In this document: positions 6,787 to 9,496 of the stretch, piece after piece
Layout of the letters: each line of letters opens with the position of its first letter
Numbering within the stretch: the first letter of the stretch is position 1
From: an uncultured Collinsella sp.
Lineage (GTDB): Bacteria; Actinomycetota; Coriobacteriia; Coriobacteriales; Coriobacteriaceae
Direction of reading: 5' to 3'
NCBI GenBank assembly: GCA_958431945.1
Contig: CAUASQ010000064.1
Coordinates: forward strand, 1 to 9,496
DNA length: 9,496 bases
The notes under the pieces: model-generated
Seen by the model: the letters and a program-made list of their open reading frames with translations, nothing else
What the model was told of the DNA's origin: nothing
Database searches by the model: none
Program-made: the position numbers and the translations under genes

Positions 6787-6805
6787 GTGACGCATGCGGC
6801 ACGTT
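6768..6805 (-). terminator. Inverted repeat after metH: weak terminator or operator
   Basis: Perfect 11-bp arms AACGTGCCGCA (6768-6778) and TGCGGCACGTT (6795-6805) with a 16-base loop, starting 25 bases after the metH stop. On the minus strand no U-run follows, so termination would be weak; a short T-run follows only on the plus strand, where no gene ends. The heptamer ACGTGCC occurs at 6769 and 6778 and inverted at 6798, overlapping the candidate UPF0210 promoter, which would also fit an operator. The hairpin is certain, its role is not. Confidence 0.4.
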
Positions 6806-6830
6806 TTGGTGCACGGTTGTTTCCGTTGTG

Positions 6831-9389
6831 TTACTGCCCAAAGACCTCTTCGGCGATGCGCGCGCTTTCGGCGGCATCCTTGGCATAGTAGTCCGCGCCG
6901 ATCTGCTTGGCGTATTCGGGGGTGAGCACGGCGCCGCCCACGATGATCTTGACGCCCGGAACCTCGGTATGGAGCAGCTTGATGGTCTCTTCCATGGCGA
7001 CGACCGTGGTAGTCATAAGCGCCGAGAGGCCGACGAGCTTAATATCGCGCTCCTTGACGGTCTTGAGTACCTCCTGCGGATCGACGTCGCGGCCCAGGTC
7101 AAAGACGGTGTAGCCGTAGTTGTCGAGCAGCATTTTGACGATGTTCTTGCCAATATCGTGGATGTCGCCCTTGACGGTGGCCACGCAGATCTTGCCCTTG
7201 TCGGCAATCTCGCCGGCGGGCATCAGACGCTTGATGGTGTCGAAGCCCACGCGTGCGGCCTCGGCCGAGGCCATGAGCTGCGGCAAGAAAAACTTGCCCT
7301 GGTCAAAGAGGACGCCAACCTCGTCGAGGGCGGGGATAAAGTGATTGTTGATAAGGTCCATGGCGTCGTGGTCTGTCAGCAGACGCTCGGTCTCGGCAGC
7401 GATCTCGCCTTTGCGGCCCGAGACGACCATTCGACGAATCGGGTCGTCGTTGCCGTCGGTGCCGGCGGTGCCGGCAGCGGGCGCGGCATCACTCGATGCG
7501 GCCTGAGCCGCTGCCGGGTTGGCGGCGATCTTGTACGGATCGGTCCAGCCGGCGTAGCGCTCGATGTATCCGGTCGAGCCCTCGTCCTCAACGCTCAGGA
7601 CGCGATAGCTGTAGACGGTGTCCATAAAGCGCTTGGAGCCCGGGTTCATGATGGGGGCATCGAGGCCCGCGCCAAAGGCGGCGGCCAAAAAGACCGAACC
7701 CAGCAGCGGGCGAGCGGGCAGGCCAAAGCTGATGTTCGACACGCCGAGCGCGCATTTGACACCCAGGCGCTCCTTGCACAGGGACATGGCGCGCAGGATC
7801 TGCTCGGCCTGGCGTTGATTGGTCGAGGCGGTCATGACCAGGCAGTCGATGAGGATGCGGTCCGGGCCAATGCCGTAGCGGGCGGCCTCGGTCACGATGC
7901 GCTCGGCGATGGCGAAGCGAGCCTCGGCGGTATCGGGGATGCCACCTTCGTCGAGCGTGAGGCCGACGACGTTGGTGCCGTAGTGGACGACCAGCGGGAA
8001 GATCTCGTCCATGATCTGCTGCTTGCCGTTGACCGAGTTGATGATGGGCTTGCCGGCGTAGCGACGTACGGCGGCCTCGACGGCGGCGGGGTCGGTGGAG
8101 TCGATCTGCAACGGCAACAGCGTGGAGCCTTGGAGCTGCTCGGTCGCTTGCTGGATGACCTTGACCTCGTCGATCTCGGGCAGGCCCACGTTGACGTCCA
8201 GGATGTCGGCGCCCTGTTCTTGCTGGCTGATGCCCTGGCTCACGACGTAGTCCAGGTCGCCGTCGCGCAGGGCCTGCTGCAGGCGCTTTTTGCCGGTGGG
8301 ATTGATGCGCTCGCCGATGACGGCAATCTTGTGGCCGTCGCAGGGAAGGTCCACCACAGTCTGGGCACTTGTGACCGACATGCTGGGCTTGCGGTGGCGC
8401 GGACTGGGCGTGTGGTTATCGATAAGCGTGCGCAAGGCGGCCATGTGCGCCGGCGTGGTGCCGCAGCAGCCGCCCACGACGCTCACGCCGTCCTCAATCA
8501 TGCCGGCGACGGCTTTGGCGTATTCGGGGGCCTGGATGTCAAAGACGGTATTACCGTCGTCGTCCACGTGGGGCAGTCCCGCATTGGCCTGCACCATAAC
8601 GGGTTTGTCCGTAACGGTGAGCATACGTGCGGCGAGCCCTCGGAGCTCGGCCGGTCCCTGGCTGCAGTTGATGCCCAAAACGTCGGCGCCGATGGCGTCG
8701 AGCGTGATGGCGGCCACCTCGGGACTCGTGCCCAGGAACGTGCGACCGTCTTCCTCAAAGGTCATGGTGGCAAAGACGGGCAGGTCGGAGTTCTCTCGGC
8801 AGGCGAGGACGGCCGCCTTGATCTCGGCAAGGTCGGTCATGGTCTCGATAATAAAGAGGTCCACGCCCGCATCGACGCCGGCGCGCACTTCCTCGGCAAA
8901 GAGGTCGTAGGCCTCGTCGAAGCTGAGGGTACCCAAGGGGCGCAGCAGCGCGCCGATGGGGCCGATATCGCCGGCGACGTAGTGGGCACCGGCTGCGCGG
9001 GCGCAGGCGACAGCGGCGGCAAAGACATCTGCCACGGTGGCGGTACCGTCGAGCTTGTGGGCGTTGGCGCCAAAGGTATTGGCGGTGATCACGTCGCAGC
9101 CGGCCTCGACGTACTGTCGCTGAATGTCGGTAATGACCTGGGGCTCCTCAAAGTTGAGCAGCTCGGGCAGGGCTCCGGCCTTCATGCCGGCCGCCTGCAG
9201 CATGGTGCCCATGCCGCCGTCGAACAGCAGATGCCCCGTGCCCTCGATGGCCGCACGCAGGCGATCGTCCTTAATGCGCAGATCGTCGATCGTGCGCGTC
9301 TTGTACGTGGCACCGTTGCGTCGTGCGGCATCAACGGGTGCCGCCAATGCAGTGCCGTCAGAATCATGAGTGATAAGCGGAGTAAACAT
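6831..9389 (-). CDS. metH: Cobalamin-dependent methionine synthase, short form without activation domain
   Basis: An 852-residue cytoplasmic enzyme that moves the methyl group of 5-methyltetrahydrofolate via cobalamin to homocysteine, giving methionine and tetrahydrofolate. Domain 1, homocysteine S-methyltransferase, spans about 45-325: LLFDGGMGTML (54-64), zinc ligands C242 in GINCSQGP and C308/C309 in GGCCGTTP. Domain 2, pterin-binding, spans about 354-615: IGERINPTGKK (358-368) and LQIDST (427-432). An Ala/Pro-rich linker (622-648) leads to the cobalamin cap domain (about 655-725) and the Rossmann domain with DIHDIGKN at 742-749, where H744 is the lower cobalt ligand, then GLSALMTTT (787-795) and VGGA (817-820). 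The protein stops here, without the C-terminal SAM-binding reactivation domain of E. coli MetH (about 1,227 residues). The ATG at 9389 has AGGAG six bases upstream, overlapping the stop of the preceding gene, so the two are one operon. Confidence 0.97.
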   Translation of the reverse strand: MFTPLITHDSDGTALAAPVDAARRNGATYKTRTIDDLRIKDDRLRAAIEGTGHLLFDGGMGTMLQAAGMKAGALPELLNFEEPQVITDIQRQYVEAGCDVITANTFGANAHKLDGTATVADVFAAAVACARAAGAHYVAGDIGPIGALLRPLGTLSFDEAYDLFAEEVRAGVDAGVDLFIIETMTDLAEIKAAVLACRENSDLPVFATMTFEEDGRTFLGTSPEVAAITLDAIGADVLGINCSQGPAELRGLAARMLTVTDKPVMVQANAGLPHVDDDGNTVFDIQAPEYAKAVAGMIEDGVSVVGGCCGTTPAHMAALRTLIDNHTPSPRHRKPSMSVTSAQTVVDLPCDGHKIAVIGERINPTGKKRLQQALRDGDLDYVVSQGISQQEQGADILDVNVGLPEIDEVKVIQQATEQLQGSTLLPLQIDSTDPAAVEAAVRRYAGKPIINSVNGKQQIMDEIFPLVVHYGTNVVGLTLDEGGIPDTAEARFAIAERIVTEAARYGIGPDRILIDCLVMTASTNQRQAEQILRAMSLCKERLGVKCALGVSNISFGLPARPLLGSVFLAAAFGAGLDAPIMNPGSKRFMDTVYSYRVLSVEDEGSTGYIERYAGWTDPYKIAANPAAAQAASSDAAPAAGTAGTDGNDDPIRRMVVSGRKGEIAAETERLLTDHDAMDLINNHFIPALDEVGVLFDQGKFFLPQLMASAEAARVGFDTIKRLMPAGEIADKGKICVATVKGDIHDIGKNIVKMLLDNYGYTVFDLGRDVDPQEVLKTVKERDIKLVGLSALMTTTVVAMEETIKLLHTEVPGVKIIVGGAVLTPEYAKQIGADYYAKDAAESARIAEEVFGQ

Positions 9390-9395
9390 CGAGGG

Positions 9396-9400
9396 CTCCT
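9396..9400 (-). promoter_or_regulatory. metH ribosome binding site overlapping the upstream stop codon
   Basis: On the minus strand TAGGAG contains both the stop TAG (9401-9399) of the preceding gene and the AGGAG of metH, six bases before ATG 9389. This suggests translational coupling and joint transcription. Confidence 0.75.
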
Positions 9401-9496
9401 AATGGCTGGAATAGCAGGTGGTGTGGGCGGCGCGGAAGCGACAGTGCTCGCGCATGCGGCAGATATTGCAGGTGGGGCGGCTCTGGGCGTCGTGGA
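9399..9496 (-). CDS. C-terminal end of a Cys-rich protein, possibly a stand-alone MetH reactivation subunit (partial)
   Basis: Only the last 31 codons are in the window; the gene starts beyond the right edge and ends at TAG 9401-9399. The visible tail contains PTCNICRMREHCRFR followed by one more Cys, so the spacing is C-x2-C-x5-C-x8-C, a possible metal site. Its tight coupling to metH and the lack of a reactivation domain in that MetH point to the separately encoded vitamin B12-dependent methionine synthase activation-domain protein of anaerobes, which I recall as often ending in a short Cys-rich tail of the form C-x2-C...C-x-(Y/F)-R. This is an inference from context and a short motif; another Fe-S or zinc protein is possible. 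No other frame at this edge shows a family likeness. Confidence 0.5.
   Translation of the reverse strand, partial: HDAQSRPTCNICRMREHCRFRAAHTTCYSSH

Noticed and set aside
6723..6830. Cobalamin riboswitch or other B12-responsive RNA near metH.
   Set aside because: The gap after metH is only about 108 bases and shows just a simple hairpin; the region upstream of the metH operon lies outside the window.

Overview
The window most likely comes from an anaerobic, GC-rich gut actinobacterium of the class Coriobacteriia, with Collinsella as the best guess. This rests on high-GC codon use, anaerobe-type gene content (a short MetH without activation domain, a UPF0210/PFL-family protein) and a very large stand-alone STAND-type regulator of the kind such genomes carry in numbers. 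The genus is inferred; no rRNA or marker gene is present.

Left part, plus strand. The window opens in the last 57 codons of a glucosamine-6-phosphate deaminase gene (nagB), closed by a clear intrinsic terminator (209-236). A gene-free stretch of about 390 bases follows, with several CTTG-type short repeats and small dyads. Next is a 999-residue regulator (625-3624) with an N-terminal STAND-type ATPase, a long helical middle and a C-terminal SARP-like winged helix plus BTAD domain.

Right part, minus strand. In transcription order (right to left): the 3' end of a Cys-rich protein, tentatively a separate MetH reactivation subunit (9399-9496); metH (6831-9389), whose ribosome binding site overlaps the preceding stop codon; a hairpin/promoter region (6758-6805); a UPF0210 (DUF711) protein (5358-6722); a 134-bp element with perfect 32-bp terminal inverted repeats (5207-5340); an intrinsic terminator (5059-5090) just upstream of an orphan class I SAM methyltransferase (4152-5039); and yhbY (3694-3993). 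A perfect 12-bp hairpin (3628-3656) separates yhbY from the convergent regulator gene and probably serves both.

Functionally these are mostly separate units: amino-sugar catabolism (nagB), methionine and folate one-carbon metabolism (metH plus its probable reactivation partner), ribosome assembly (yhbY), one unassigned methyltransferase, one conserved protein of unknown function and one large regulator whose targets cannot be read from the window. I see no CRISPR array, transposase, toxin-antitoxin pair or defence system. The most unusual items are the domain order of the regulator, the long perfect inverted-repeat element, and the overlapping of signals upstream of the methyltransferase and the UPF0210 gene.
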